Position numbers and translations under genes: made by a program. From assembly GCA_900104375.1 (NCBI GenBank), contig LT629302.1, forward strand, positions 3,268,480 through 3,332,479: a stretch of DNA of 64,000 nt. Reading direction: 5' to 3'. Of this stretch, positions 18,178 to 27,494 are shown piece by piece. The notes beneath the pieces were generated by a model. The model was not told the DNA's origin. It did no database searches and worked only from the letters and a program-made list of their open reading frames with translations. How positions within the stretch are numbered: the stretch's first letter is position 1; each line of letters starts with the position of its first letter. The DNA is from Flavobacteriaceae bacterium MAR_2010_188. GTDB lineage: Bacteria > Bacteroidota > Bacteroidia > Flavobacteriales > Flavobacteriaceae.

Positions 18178-21100
18178 ATGACAAAATTTCCTGAATATAA
18201 AGGACTTGACCTTCCGAACGTAGCAACCGAAATTCTAGAATATTGGAAACAGAACAATATTTTCGAAAAAAGTGTGAGCACTCGAGAAGATGGTAAGCCA
18301 TTTGTTTTCTTTGAAGGTCCGCCATCTGCAAACGGACTTCCTGGTGTTCACCATGTTCTGGCTAGAGCCATAAAGGATATTTTTCCGCGGTATAAAACGA
18401 TGAAAGGTTTTCAAGTTAAGAGAAAAGCTGGTTGGGATACACATGGATTGCCAATAGAACTTGGTGTAGAAAAAGAATTGGGAATTACTAAGGAAGATAT
18501 CGGGAAAATTATTTCAGTAGAAGATTATAATGAGGCTTGTAAAAAAGCCGTGATGAGGTACACCGATGTTTGGAACGACCTCACCGAAAAAATGGGGTAT
18601 TGGGTAGATATGGAAGATCCATATATTACCTATAAGCCTAAATACATGGAAACCGTCTGGTGGCTTTTAAAGGAGATTTACAATAAAAAACTTTTATATA
18701 AAGGGTATACAATTCAACCTTATTCGCCAAAAGCGGGTACTGGGCTAAGTTCTCATGAGCTTAATCAACCAGGTACTTATCAGGATGTAACCGATACCAC
18801 AGTGGTTGCTCAATTTAAGGCGATAGAAGAAACGCTTCCTGATTTTCTTAAGGATGAAGGCGATATCTATTTCTTAGCTTGGACCACCACTCCTTGGACC
18901 CTTCCAAGCAATACCGCATTAACGGTAGGGCCTAAAATCGATTATGTCTTAGTTGAAACTTACAATCAATATACCTTTGAACCTATAAATGTAGTATTGG
19001 CTAAAAAATTGGTCAACTATCAATTTTCAGGAAAGTTCGAAAGAGTAGAAAGCAAACCAGAACTTCTAAACTATAAAGCCGACGATAAAAAGATTCCATA
19101 TTACGTAGTTAAGGAATTTGTCGGGAAGGATTTGGTCGGCATTAAATACGAACAACTACTTAAATATGCGCTTCCTTACGAAAATCCGGCCAACGCCTTT
19201 AGGGTGATTGCAGGCGATTTTGTAACCACGGAAGACGGAACTGGGATTGTACATACTGCACCTACTTTTGGAGCAGATGATGCCATGGTGGCTAAACAAG
19301 CTCAGCCAGAAATTCCGCCGATGTTGGTAAAGGATGAAAACGGAAATCTTGTTCCTCTAGTTGATCTTCAAGGGAAGTTTAGACCAGAAATGAAGGAGCT
19401 CGCCGGCAAGTACGTTAAGAATGAATACTATGATGAAGGACAGGAACCAGAGCGTTCTGTTGACGTTGAGATTGCCATAGATTTAAAAACAGAAAATAAG
19501 GCCTTTAAGGTCGAAAAATATAAGCATAGTTATCCCAATTGTTGGAGAACCGATAAACCGATTTTATACTATCCATTAGATTCTTGGTTTATAAAAGTGA
19601 CCGATATAAAGGATAGGATGCATCAACTTAATACTACGATTAATTGGAAGCCTAAATCTACCGGGGAAGGCCGATTTGGTAACTGGTTGGCAAATGCAAA
19701 CGATTGGAATCTTTCACGTTCTAGATACTGGGGAATTCCATTGCCAATTTGGCGGTCAGAAGATGGTAAAGAAGAAATCTGTATTGGTTCGGTTGAAGAA
19801 TTAAAAACCGAAATGGCCAAAGCCGTTGCGGCTGGAGTTTTAGAAAAGGATATTTTCGAGAATTTTGAAATAGGGGATATGTCCGAAGCTAATTACGATA
19901 CTATTGATCTTCACAAGAATATCGTAGATGAAATAATGCTGGTTTCAAAATCGGGCAAACCTATGAAACGAGAAGCAGACCTGATCGATGTTTGGTTCGA
20001 TTCTGGTTCTATGCCTTATGCACAGTGGCATTATCCGTTTGAGAATAAGGATAAGATAGATTCTGGAGATTCATTTCCGGCTGATTTTATTGCAGAGGGA
20101 GTTGATCAGACCAGAGGTTGGTTCTACACCCTTCATGCCATTGCAACGATGGTTTTTGACTCAGTAGCTTATAAAAATGTCGTTTCTAATGGATTGGTTT
20201 TAGATAAGAACGGTCAAAAGATGTCTAAGCGTTTAGGAAATGCTGCAGATCCGTTTACCACTCTAGAAACCTATGGTGCCGATGCAACCCGTTGGTACAT
20301 GATTGCCAATGCAAATCCTTGGGATAATTTAAAGTTTGATATCGAAGGAATCGAGGAGGTTAAACGTAAGTTCTTTGGGACTTTATATAATACCTATTCG
20401 TTTTTTACTTTATACGCCAACCTAGATAATTTCAATTATTCTGAAGCTGATATCGAAATTAGTGAACGACCAGAAATAGACCGTTGGATACTTTCAGAAT
20501 TAAATACCTTGATCCAAAAGGTAGACGAATATTATGCAGACTATGAGCCAACAAAGGCAGCAAGAGCGATTTCGGATTTTACCCAGGATTATCTTAGTAA
20601 TTGGTACGTTAGGTTAAGTAGAAGACGTTTCTGGAAAGGCGATTATCAAAAAGATAAAATCTCTGCCTATCAGACTTTGTATACCTGTATGCTTACAATT
20701 GCCAAGCTTGGTGCGCCAATTGCACCGTTTTTTATGGATCGCTTGTACCAAGATCTTAACAAAGTAACGTCTAAAGAACGCTTCGAAAGTGTGCATCTTT
20801 CAACCTTTCCAGAATTTAAATCCAGTTTTGTGGATAAGTCTTTAGAAAGAAAAATGGAAAATGCCCAAACTATTTCATCCTTAGTGCTTTCTTTAAGAGC
20901 GAAAGAGCGCATAAAAGTTAGGCAGCCATTACAGAAAATAATGATTCCTGTTAATTCTGAAGCTGAAAAAGCTGAAATACTTGAAGTGGAAAATCTCATA
21001 AAATCCGAGGTTAATGTTAAGGAAGTTGAAGTTTTGTTGGATGCTTCAGACATTATCGTAAAACAGATAAAGCCGAATTTTAAGACTTTGGGTCCAAAAT

Positions 21101-21579
21101 TCGGGAAGGATATGAAGCAAATCGTTGCCGCAATTTCACGATTCACCGAAGCCGATATCAAAAATATCGAGCAAAACGACACTTTTCACGTTGAATTAAA
21201 TGGAAAAAAGGTTACTTTAGAACGCTCGGATGTGGAGATAACCTCACAGGATATCGAGGGTTGGCTCGTAGCAAATTCGGGTTCTTTAACGGTTGCCTTA
21301 GATGTAACCATCAACGAGGACTTGAGGAGCGAAGGCATCGCCAGAGAATTGGTAAATAGGATACAGAACCTTCGAAAAGACTCGGGTTTTGAGATAACTG
21401 ACCGCATTTTGGTTTCCTTGGAAAAAGATGTAGATCTTAAGGATGCGATTGAGAAAAATTTAGAATATATTAAAACTGAAACTTTAACCGAAAGAATAGA
21501 TATTTTGGAAAGTGTGGAAAGCGGTATAAATATTGCTTTCGATGAGGTCAAGACAAAATTGTCTATTCAAAAATACTAA
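18178..21579 (+). CDS. ileS: isoleucine-tRNA ligase
   Basis: Charges tRNA-Ile with isoleucine. It has 1133 residues, the long form found in Bacteroidota and close to the eukaryotic type. The class I signature is near residue 57 (GLPGVHHVLAR) and KMSKR near 681 (GQKMSKRLGN). The editing domain with AWTTTPWTLPSNTAL lies between them, and the C-terminal anticodon-binding region contains RARKE-like LRAKERIKVRQPL. The gene begins a run with the DksA-like and lspA genes on the same strand. Confidence 0.97.
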   Translation: MTKFPEYKGLDLPNVATEILEYWKQNNIFEKSVSTREDGKPFVFFEGPPSANGLPGVHHVLARAIKDIFPRYKTMKGFQVKRKAGWDTHGLPIELGVEKELGITKEDIGKIISVEDYNEACKKAVMRYTDVWNDLTEKMGYWVDMEDPYITYKPKYMETVWWLLKEIYNKKLLYKGYTIQPYSPKAGTGLSSHELNQPGTYQDVTDTTVVAQFKAIEETLPDFLKDEGDIYFLAWTTTPWTLPSNTALTVGPKIDYVLVETYNQYTFEPINVVLAKKLVNYQFSGKFERVESKPELLNYKADDKKIPYYVVKEFVGKDLVGIKYEQLLKYALPYENPANAFRVIAGDFVTTEDGTGIVHTAPTFGADDAMVAKQAQPEIPPMLVKDENGNLVPLVDLQGKFRPEMKELAGKYVKNEYYDEGQEPERSVDVEIAIDLKTENKAFKVEKYKHSYPNCWRTDKPILYYPLDSWFIKVTDIKDRMHQLNTTINWKPKSTGEGRFGNWLANANDWNLSRSRYWGIPLPIWRSEDGKEEICIGSVEELKTEMAKAVAAGVLEKDIFENFEIGDMSEANYDTIDLHKNIVDEIMLVSKSGKPMKREADLIDVWFDSGSMPYAQWHYPFENKDKIDSGDSFPADFIAEGVDQTRGWFYTLHAIATMVFDSVAYKNVVSNGLVLDKNGQKMSKRLGNAADPFTTLETYGADATRWYMIANANPWDNLKFDIEGIEEVKRKFFGTLYNTYSFFTLYANLDNFNYSEADIEISERPEIDRWILSELNTLIQKVDEYYADYEPTKAARAISDFTQDYLSNWYVRLSRRRFWKGDYQKDKISAYQTLYTCMLTIAKLGAPIAPFFMDRLYQDLNKVTSKERFESVHLSTFPEFKSSFVDKSLERKMENAQTISSLVLSLRAKERIKVRQPLQKIMIPVNSEAEKAEILEVENLIKSEVNVKEVEVLLDASDIIVKQIKPNFKTLGPKFGKDMKQIVAAISRFTEADIKNIEQNDTFHVELNGKKVTLERSDVEITSQDIEGWLVANSGSLTVALDVTINEDLRSEGIARELVNRIQNLRKDSGFEITDRILVSLEKDVDLKDAIEKNLEYIKTETLTERIDILESVESGINIAFDEVKTKLSIQKY

Positions 21580-21583
21580 TATT

Positions 21584-21964
21584 ATGGGAGTAGAAACCAA
21601 CGTAAGATATTCTGATAAGGATCTTGCAGAATTCAAAGTAATTCTTAAGGAGAAGATAAATAAAGCTGAACACGATTTAGAGCTGATCAAAAGTGCCTAT
21701 ATGAATGATCATAACAACGGTACCGATGATACTTCTCCGACGTTTAAAGCTTTTGAGGAAGGTAGTGAAACTATGAGCAAGGAAGCAAACTCACAACTTG
21801 CCATTAGACAGGAGAAATTTATTAGGGATTTAAGAAATGCTCTTATAAGAATCGAGAACAAGACTTACGGTATTTGCCGTGTAACTGGTAAACTTATCAA
21901 TAAAGATAGGCTTAAGTTGGTGCCACATGCCACGTTGAGCATCGAGGCGAAAAATATGCAATAA
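21584..21964 (+). CDS. DksA/TraR-like protein with a degenerate zinc finger
   Basis: A 126-residue protein of the TraR/DksA family, which binds in the RNA polymerase secondary channel and works with ppGpp. I start it at ATG 21584, four bases after the ileS stop; the open frame runs further upstream inside ileS. The long coiled-coil region is followed by the finger YGICRVTGKLINKDRLKLVP, in which only one cysteine (Cys98) of the four remains, the others being Thr, Ile and Glu. Zinc binding is thus unlikely. This loss is usual for the Bacteroidota branch. Probably co-transcribed with ileS. Confidence 0.85.
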   Translation: MGVETNVRYSDKDLAEFKVILKEKINKAEHDLELIKSAYMNDHNNGTDDTSPTFKAFEEGSETMSKEANSQLAIRQEKFIRDLRNALIRIENKTYGICRVTGKLINKDRLKLVPHATLSIEAKNMQ

Positions 21965-21986
21965 AGCTTATTATAAAATAAATCAC

Positions 21987-22019
21987 AAACCATTCAATCT
22001 TTAGGTTGAGTGGTTTTTT
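21987..22019 (+). terminator. Rho-independent terminator after the DksA-like gene
   Basis: AAACCATTCAA (21987-21997) pairs with TTGAGTGGTTT (22006-22016), with one G-U pair, and is followed by six Us. It ends the ileS-dksA transcript. Confidence 0.75.
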
Positions 22020-22042
22020 GTTTCCATAAGTTTTCTAAATCG

Positions 22043-22050
22043 TATTTTTG
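22043..22050 (+). promoter_or_regulatory. putative lspA promoter (-7 box)
   Basis: TATTTTTG is a full -7 match. A TTTTTTG ending at 22020, 22 bases upstream, could serve as the -33 element, overlapping the preceding terminator. The start codon is 30 bases downstream. Confidence 0.5.
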
Positions 22051-22079
22051 GGAACTATTAGAATCCTTAACTTCTTTAA

Positions 22080-22739
22080 ATGTCCTTACGGAAATCTGTC
22101 GCCCTTGTCCTTATAGTCTTATTGATTGATCAGATAAGTAAGTTTTACATAAAAACCCATTTTGCCTTAAATGAAAGTCATCAGGTATTTAGCTGGTTTC
22201 AAATTCTTTTTGTTGAAAATGATGGTATGGCCTGGGGGACTAAAATCAGTGATTTTGTAAGTTTTATAGATGACAGGACCGCCAAGTTAGTTCTCACCAT
22301 CTTTAGGATATTTGCGGTTATCGGGATTGGATTTTGGCTAATTTCGGCAATCAAAAAACACAGAAACTATTTACTGATATTAGCGATTTCCCTGGTTTTT
22401 GCAGGAGCTTTAGGAAATATTATAGATTCGGTTTTCTACGGAATGTTCTTTAATGATAGTTACGGCCAGGTCGCAACATTTTTACCTGAAGACGGCGGAT
22501 ATGATTCTATATTTTTTGGGAAAGTTGTAGACATGCTGCATTTTCCTATTTGGCAAGGGTTTCTTCCAGAGTGGATACCTGTAATAGGCGGAAATCATTT
22601 TACATTCTTCGATCCAGTGTTTAATATTGCAGATATGGCAATTAGCACTGGTATCGGAATTTTTATATTCTTCAATAAAAAAGTTTTCGGTGAGAGAAAT
22701 GAGCATGAAAAGAATGAAGAAGAAGTTCCAACTTTCTAG
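22080..22739 (+). CDS. lspA: lipoprotein signal peptidase (signal peptidase II)
   Basis: An inner-membrane aspartic protease that removes the signal peptide of prolipoproteins after diacylglyceryl transfer, essential for the many lipoproteins in this genome. It has 219 residues and four transmembrane segments, with the catalytic pair Asp116 (GNIIDS) and Asp185 (FNIADM). It is longer than the roughly 165-residue E. coli enzyme because of a periplasmic insert between the two sites, as is usual in Bacteroidota. Its 3' end overlaps the convergent folate cyclo-ligase gene by four bases. Confidence 0.95.
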   Translation: MSLRKSVALVLIVLLIDQISKFYIKTHFALNESHQVFSWFQILFVENDGMAWGTKISDFVSFIDDRTAKLVLTIFRIFAVIGIGFWLISAIKKHRNYLLILAISLVFAGALGNIIDSVFYGMFFNDSYGQVATFLPEDGGYDSIFFGKVVDMLHFPIWQGFLPEWIPVIGGNHFTFFDPVFNIADMAISTGIGIFIFFNKKVFGERNEHEKNEEEVPTF

Positions 22740-23320
22740 GAATTTTTAAAATCATAAATTCTTTCAGGTGTTACGCAAAAGTCTAGCGGGATATCCAGTT
22801 CGCTAACTTCAGCAATGATTTCTTCTGCTTCAAAATAGGAGAGACCAATTTTAATAGTTTCGCTTCTGCAATTTTGCAAAAAGATATCGTAAAAACCTTT
22901 ACCATATCCTACGCGGTTTCCGCTTTTATCGTAGGCTAACAGCGGAACAAAAACAACTTCAATCTTAGAAATTTGGATTTCGATCCCCTCTTCCGGCTCT
23001 GGTATTCCATATTTATTTGGGGAAATCCTAGTATTATCGGTAAGCAGAATATGTTCCAAGTTTCTGGATTTAAAATCGCTTTTTGGGAGGATAATATTCT
23101 TGTCCTTGCCGGCTAAAATATTTATGATGAATTCTGTGTTGACTTCTCGCTTGCTCTCGATAGGAAGAAAAATATGATAATAAGAAAAATCCCAGATGTT
23201 GAGTTCTAAAAGTTTGTTGGCAATCTTCAAACTAAAATCATCTAACTCTTGAAGGCTTAATTGATTTCGCTTTTCTATGTACTTACTCCTTAGTTGCGCC
23301 TTTGTCAATTTTTTGGACAA
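22736..23320 (-). CDS. 5-formyltetrahydrofolate cyclo-ligase
   Basis: Converts 5-formyl-THF to 5,10-methenyl-THF with ATP, recovering folate. The 194 residues show the family signature: LRSKYIEKRNQLS at the N-terminus, IFLPIESKREVNT, and the phosphate-binding VPLLAYDKSGNRVGYGKGFYD near residue 135. It is the last gene of a four-gene minus-strand run, and its 5' end overlaps the upstream AstE-like gene by 38 bases, so translation is probably coupled. Confidence 0.94.
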   Translation of the reverse strand: MSKKLTKAQLRSKYIEKRNQLSLQELDDFSLKIANKLLELNIWDFSYYHIFLPIESKREVNTEFIINILAGKDKNIILPKSDFKSRNLEHILLTDNTRISPNKYGIPEPEEGIEIQISKIEVVFVPLLAYDKSGNRVGYGKGFYDIFLQNCRSETIKIGLSYFEAEEIIAEVSELDIPLDFCVTPERIYDFKNS

Positions 23321-24284
23321 TTTTAGTGGTTATATGAAACAGCGCGTCTCCTTGGTAAACAATGGGGGATTCATTTACATTGATGACGTAACCAGAGTTT
23401 TCGGCCTTTACAAAATGGTTGAATTTTCCATAAGGATCAGTAATATTCCCAATTACGGTGTTTTTTTTGACCATGGTATTTATGGGTACGGTCGCTTGAA
23501 ACATTCCTGAGAAGTTAGCGCGCTGCCATTGGCTTTTTAAGATGAAAACAGGTTTTCTTTTCGGTGGTGTAACCTTAAATTTGGCTGAAAGCATATCTAA
23601 ATGGGCCAAAATCCGCTTTACTCCGTTAACTCCCGTTAAGGTGATGTTAGGATCAATATGACTTGATTTTCCACCTTCAAAGAGGAGGAGAGGTTTGCCT
23701 AATCTGTAGTTGGCGTTTCTAAAAGACTTATTGAGGTTTCTACTGTAAAGAACAAATGGAGCACCAAATATTTCAGCCAAATGGTCTAAGTCTGGATTTT
23801 TCTGGGCAATTCTAATTTGAGGTGCGTTAAACCTACCAGCTCCACCGGTATGAAAATCAAGTACCATATCTACTTCCGAGATAACTTCCGTCATAAGCTT
23901 AAATGCTACCCTACTGGCTAAAGAGCCATTGGCCAAACCAGGAAAAACCCGATTGAGGTCACGGCCATCTGGAAATTCCCGCGCCATATTAATAAACCCG
24001 AACACATTGATAACTGGGATGCAAATGATGGTTCCTTTTTTCGGCTTGTTTATGCCTTTAGCAATAATCTGTCTTACGATTTCGACGCCATTTACTTCAT
24101 CACCATGGATTCCTGCGGTAATCAAAACGATGGGACCGGGTTTTTTGGAACGGTCTATAAGAACTGGCACGGCTACATTGGAGGCAGTATGGAGTTTTGC
24201 TACTTCAAAGCTGGCCTCGGCAGTCTCGCCCGCTCTTATCTTTTTGCCTAAAATGGTTATGGTTTCTCTGTGTTCGAATGTCAT
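23283..24284 (-). CDS. succinylglutamate desuccinylase/aspartoacylase-family zinc hydrolase
   Basis: A 333-residue M14-related zinc hydrolase. The zinc-binding motif GIHGDEVNG has His60 and Glu63, and a later His is in VLDFHTGGAGR; GRDLNRVFPG is the substrate-binding stretch. The C-terminus carries a beta-barrel with PYGKFNHFVKAENSGYVINV. It lies next to rimK with a four-base overlap. Because RimK adds glutamates to the C-terminus of S6, a carboxypeptidase-like partner could trim or process such tails; this is inference. Annotations as succinylglutamate desuccinylase should not be read as arginine catabolism here, since no ast genes are near. Confidence 0.85.
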   Translation of the reverse strand: MTFEHRETITILGKKIRAGETAEASFEVAKLHTASNVAVPVLIDRSKKPGPIVLITAGIHGDEVNGVEIVRQIIAKGINKPKKGTIICIPVINVFGFINMAREFPDGRDLNRVFPGLANGSLASRVAFKLMTEVISEVDMVLDFHTGGAGRFNAPQIRIAQKNPDLDHLAEIFGAPFVLYSRNLNKSFRNANYRLGKPLLLFEGGKSSHIDPNITLTGVNGVKRILAHLDMLSAKFKVTPPKRKPVFILKSQWQRANFSGMFQATVPINTMVKKNTVIGNITDPYGKFNHFVKAENSGYVINVNESPIVYQGDALFHITTKIVQKIDKGATKE

Positions 24285-25162
24285 CCTAGGTGTCTATTTC
24301 TTTCAATATAAGTGATAATACTTTTAGCAATATTTCTTCCGGTGGCGGTTTCTATTCCTTCCAAACCCGGAGTAGAATTAACTTCTAATAACAATGGACC
24401 TCGTGCAGATTGAAGCATATCAACCCCACATACCGGCAGTTTTAAAACTTTTGCTGCATTCATCGCCAAGGCCAATTGGTCATGATTCAATTTAAAAATT
24501 TCTGCGCTTCTACCACGATTAAAGCTAGACTTAAACTCGCCATTGTTGCTTTGTCTTTTCATTGCTCCTACAACTTGACCATCTACAATCAATGCGCGTA
24601 AATCGCTGCCGTTAGATTCTTTAATAAATTCTTGCACAATCACTCTTGCCTGTAATCCATTAAAAGCTTCTAAAACCGATTCGGCCGCATTTCTGGTTTC
24701 TGCAAGAACAACTCCAAGACCTTGGGTGCCCTCTAGCAATTTAATAATTACCGGAGTGCCACCAACTTGGTTTACAACTTCTGCCACATCGCGAGAGTAA
24801 TTGGTAAATACAGTTTTCGGCATTCCAATCCCAGCTTTGCTCATCCGCTGCAAACTTCTTAATTTATCTCTAGAGCGCTGTATGGCGTCCGATGATGCGA
24901 TGGTAAAAACATTCATCATCTCGAACTGCCTAACTACCGCGCAACCATAAAATGTTATCGAAGCGCCAATCCTTGGTATAACTGCATCAACATAGTCTAG
25001 ATAACGATCTCGATAATAGATAGTGGGTTTTTCCTTTTCTATAATAATATCACATTTTAATGGGTCTATGACCTCTACCATGTGATTTCTCTTTCTTCCT
25101 TCTACGACTAAACGCTCGGTAGAATATAGATTAGAATCCCTCGATAATACAACTATATTCAT
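24281..25162 (-). CDS. rimK: RimK-family ATP-grasp ligase (S6-glutamate ligase type)
   Basis: An ATP-grasp ligase of 293 residues that in E. coli adds glutamate residues to the C-terminus of ribosomal protein S6. Seen are the N-terminal preATP-grasp domain, the ATP-binding stretch GGTPVIIKLLEGTQGLGVVL, EFIKESNGSDLRALIVDG, and the metal-binding C-terminus LLLEVNSTPGLEGIE. It overlaps both neighbours by four bases (ATGA type), so the AstE-like protein, RimK and the RimB-like protease form a tight unit. The target in this organism is unproven. Confidence 0.92.
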   Translation of the reverse strand: MNIVVLSRDSNLYSTERLVVEGRKRNHMVEVIDPLKCDIIIEKEKPTIYYRDRYLDYVDAVIPRIGASITFYGCAVVRQFEMMNVFTIASSDAIQRSRDKLRSLQRMSKAGIGMPKTVFTNYSRDVAEVVNQVGGTPVIIKLLEGTQGLGVVLAETRNAAESVLEAFNGLQARVIVQEFIKESNGSDLRALIVDGQVVGAMKRQSNNGEFKSSFNRGRSAEIFKLNHDQLALAMNAAKVLKLPVCGVDMLQSARGPLLLEVNSTPGLEGIETATGRNIAKSIITYIERNRHLG

Positions 25163-25608
25163 TTAATGATTTCCTGCTTTGGCTTTGTATTATAGGACAT
25201 ATTTTCTTGGTCTACATCTACCAAAAATTTCTTGGCCAAAAACTGGCGGCCAATCAATACAGGGAATTTCATATCGTCTCTTGTGCTTAAAGTTAAGTTG
25301 ATTTTGTATTTTTTTCCAAAGATTACAACTTCGGATTTTATCTTGTATCTATTCTCTACGGTTCCGTTGCTGCTCTTTACATCAGTTCTCGAAAATCTGG
25401 CAAAGGTTACGGTTTTTCCGCTAAAATTTGGATGGCCTTTGCTGTCGAAAGTACAGATTAAGGTCTCGCCTTCTTCTTTGATGAATGAACAATGAATGGC
25501 CGAAGTATACGCGCCAGTGTCGATTTTTACATCGATATCGAATAAATTCAATAAGGGAAAGTCTATTTTATCGACTCTACCAATAAAGTGTTTTGCGATT
25601 TCCTTCAT
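25159..25608 (-). CDS. RimB-like retropepsin-type protease (ATP-dependent zinc protease family)
   Basis: A 149-residue protein of the PF05618 family with a retropepsin-like fold: the active-site motif DTGAYTSAIH begins at Asp30, and FPVLIGRQFLAKKFLVDV is the second conserved block. I start it at ATG 25608 (MKEIAKHFIGRVDKIDFPLL). The longer frame to 25716 would run into the divergent uvrC start and adds an unrelated hydrophobic leader. In pseudomonads a RimB homologue cleaves RimK-added glutamates; the adjacency to rimK fits that. First gene of the operon. Confidence 0.82.
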   Translation of the reverse strand: MKEIAKHFIGRVDKIDFPLLNLFDIDVKIDTGAYTSAIHCSFIKEEGETLICTFDSKGHPNFSGKTVTFARFSRTDVKSSNGTVENRYKIKSEVVIFGKKYKINLTLSTRDDMKFPVLIGRQFLAKKFLVDVDQENMSYNTKPKQEIIK

Positions 25609-25686
25609 TTCGACTGGCAAGGTAGCCAAAAAGAATATTACAATATTATTTTTAGGATTGCGATTATAACACTGAAATGTAAATCT

Positions 25687-25694
25687 TACCTTTG
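25687..25694 (+). promoter_or_regulatory. -7 box of the uvrC promoter, almost leaderless
   Basis: TACCTTTG is a full match to TAnnTTTG. Transcription would begin near 25700, so the mRNA starts at or just before ATG 25701. The in-frame TTG at 25692 lies inside the box and is therefore excluded as start. Confidence 0.5.
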
Positions 25695-25700
25695 AAATTA

Positions 25701-27494
25701 ATGGTAAAACCTTCACTAGAATTACAACTTAAAACACTGCCAGACCAACCTGGGGTTTATCAATATTTTGATAAGGATGGTAGGATACTTTACGTAGGTA
25801 AGGCAAAGAATCTTAAAAAAAGGGTAAGCTCTTATTTCAATAAAATTCAAGATTCTGGCCGTACCCGAGTGATGGTCAGAAAGATTGAAACGATTAAACA
25901 TATTGTCGTCATCACGGAAACCGACGCGCTTTTATTAGAAAACAATCTTATAAAAAAACATCAGCCCCGGTATAACGTGATGCTGAAAGACGACAAATCC
26001 TATCCGTGGATCTGTATTAAAAACGAACGTTTTCCACGAGTTTTTTCTACCAGACGAGTTATCCGGGATGGGTCAGAATATTTTGGTCCATATACAAGTA
26101 TGAAAACCGTTAAGACCCTTCTGGGACTTATAAAAGGACTTTATCATATCCGAACCTGCAATTATAAATTAACGGAAGCTAATATTGAAGCAGGGAAATT
26201 CAAAGTGTGTTTAGAATATCATCTTGGTAATTGTAAAGGTCCCTGTGAAGCCTTGCAAAGTGCGGAAGATTACCACGGAAACATAGAAGATATCCGCGGA
26301 ATCTTAAAAGGAAATTTTAAGGATTCCTTGACTGGTTTTCGGGAACAGATGAAGGATTTAGCCTCAGAGATGCGGTTTGAAGAAGCCCAACGCATCAAGG
26401 AAAAGATAAATATCCTTGAAAATTATCAGTCTAAATCTACCGTGGTTAATCCTAAAATTAGCAACGTGGATGTCTTTTCCATTGTTAGTGATCAGGCTTA
26501 TGCTTACGTTAATTTTCTTCAACTTTCTTATGGTTCCATTATACGTTCGCATACTTTAGAAATAAAGAAAAAGCTCGAAGAAACCGACCAAGAACTATTG
26601 GAACTGGCAATTACTGAGATTAGACAAAGATTTCATTCTAATTCAAAAGAAATCTATGTTCCGTTTGAGCTAGAATCAGGTGAAGAAATTAAAGTTACGG
26701 TTCCTAAACTCGGTGATAAAAAAAGGATTTTGGAATTATCTACCAGAAATGCAAAATTCTATAGAATAGAGCAGCTTAAACAGGTCAAGATTGTTGACCC
26801 AGACCGCCATGTCAATAGAATAATGGCTCAGATGAAAGCAGATTTACGTTTGAGCGAAGAACCACGACACATTGAGTGTTTTGATAATTCAAATATTCAA
26901 GGTTCTAATCCCGTAGCAGCTTGTGTAGTTTTTAAAGATGGTAAGCCTAGTAAAAAGGATTATAGACATTTCAACATAAAAACTGTAGATGGGCCAGATG
27001 ATTTCGCTTCGATGGAAGAAGTTGTCTACAGGAGGTATCGGCGGTTGTTAGAAGAAGATGAATCGCTACCTCAACTTATAATCATAGACGGTGGTAAAGG
27101 ACAATTATCTTCGGCCCTAAAAAGTTTAGAAATTCTTGGACTTCGCAAAAAAATCGCGATTATCGGCATAGCGAAGCGTTTAGAAGAATTATTCTATCCA
27201 GATGATCCAATTCCCTTATATTTAGATAAAAAGAGCGAAACCTTAAAGATAATCCAACAACTTAGAAACGAGGCGCACCGTTTTGGGATTGAGCATCATA
27301 GAAACAGAAGGAGCAAGGGGGCTTTAAGAAATGAGTTGGAAGAAATCCCAGGGATTGGAGAACAGACAGTGGTCGCATTAATGAAGAAATTTAAATCGGT
27401 AAAGCGAGTAAAGAATGCCAAGATTTCGGAGTTAGAAGAGGTTGTCGGCTTATCGAGAGCAAAAAAGATTGAAGCGTTTTACGCAGAAAAATGA
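25701..27494 (+). CDS. uvrC: excinuclease ABC subunit C
   Basis: Makes the two incisions around a DNA lesion in nucleotide excision repair. It has 597 residues from ATG 25701. The N-terminal GIY-YIG domain (PGVYQYFDKDGRILYVGKAKNLKKRVSSYF region, residues 17-46) makes the 3' cut. A UVR motif for UvrB contact is at about 210-240 (FEEAQRIKEKINILENY), an RNase H-like domain makes the 5' cut (ECFDNSNIQGSNPVA, IIDGGKGQLSSA), and a helix-hairpin-helix pair is at the end (IPGIGEQTVVALM). It overlaps the patatin gene by four bases. Confidence 0.97.
   Translation: MVKPSLELQLKTLPDQPGVYQYFDKDGRILYVGKAKNLKKRVSSYFNKIQDSGRTRVMVRKIETIKHIVVITETDALLLENNLIKKHQPRYNVMLKDDKSYPWICIKNERFPRVFSTRRVIRDGSEYFGPYTSMKTVKTLLGLIKGLYHIRTCNYKLTEANIEAGKFKVCLEYHLGNCKGPCEALQSAEDYHGNIEDIRGILKGNFKDSLTGFREQMKDLASEMRFEEAQRIKEKINILENYQSKSTVVNPKISNVDVFSIVSDQAYAYVNFLQLSYGSIIRSHTLEIKKKLEETDQELLELAITEIRQRFHSNSKEIYVPFELESGEEIKVTVPKLGDKKRILELSTRNAKFYRIEQLKQVKIVDPDRHVNRIMAQMKADLRLSEEPRHIECFDNSNIQGSNPVAACVVFKDGKPSKKDYRHFNIKTVDGPDDFASMEEVVYRRYRRLLEEDESLPQLIIIDGGKGQLSSALKSLEILGLRKKIAIIGIAKRLEELFYPDDPIPLYLDKKSETLKIIQQLRNEAHRFGIEHHRNRRSKGALRNELEEIPGIGEQTVVALMKKFKSVKRVKNAKISELEEVVGLSRAKKIEAFYAEK

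Noticed and set aside
20670-21182. 170-residue open frame on the minus strand within ileS
   Set aside because: It is antisense to a full-length, motif-complete IleS and is low in complexity (Ser/Ile/Phe rich), as expected of a shadow frame.
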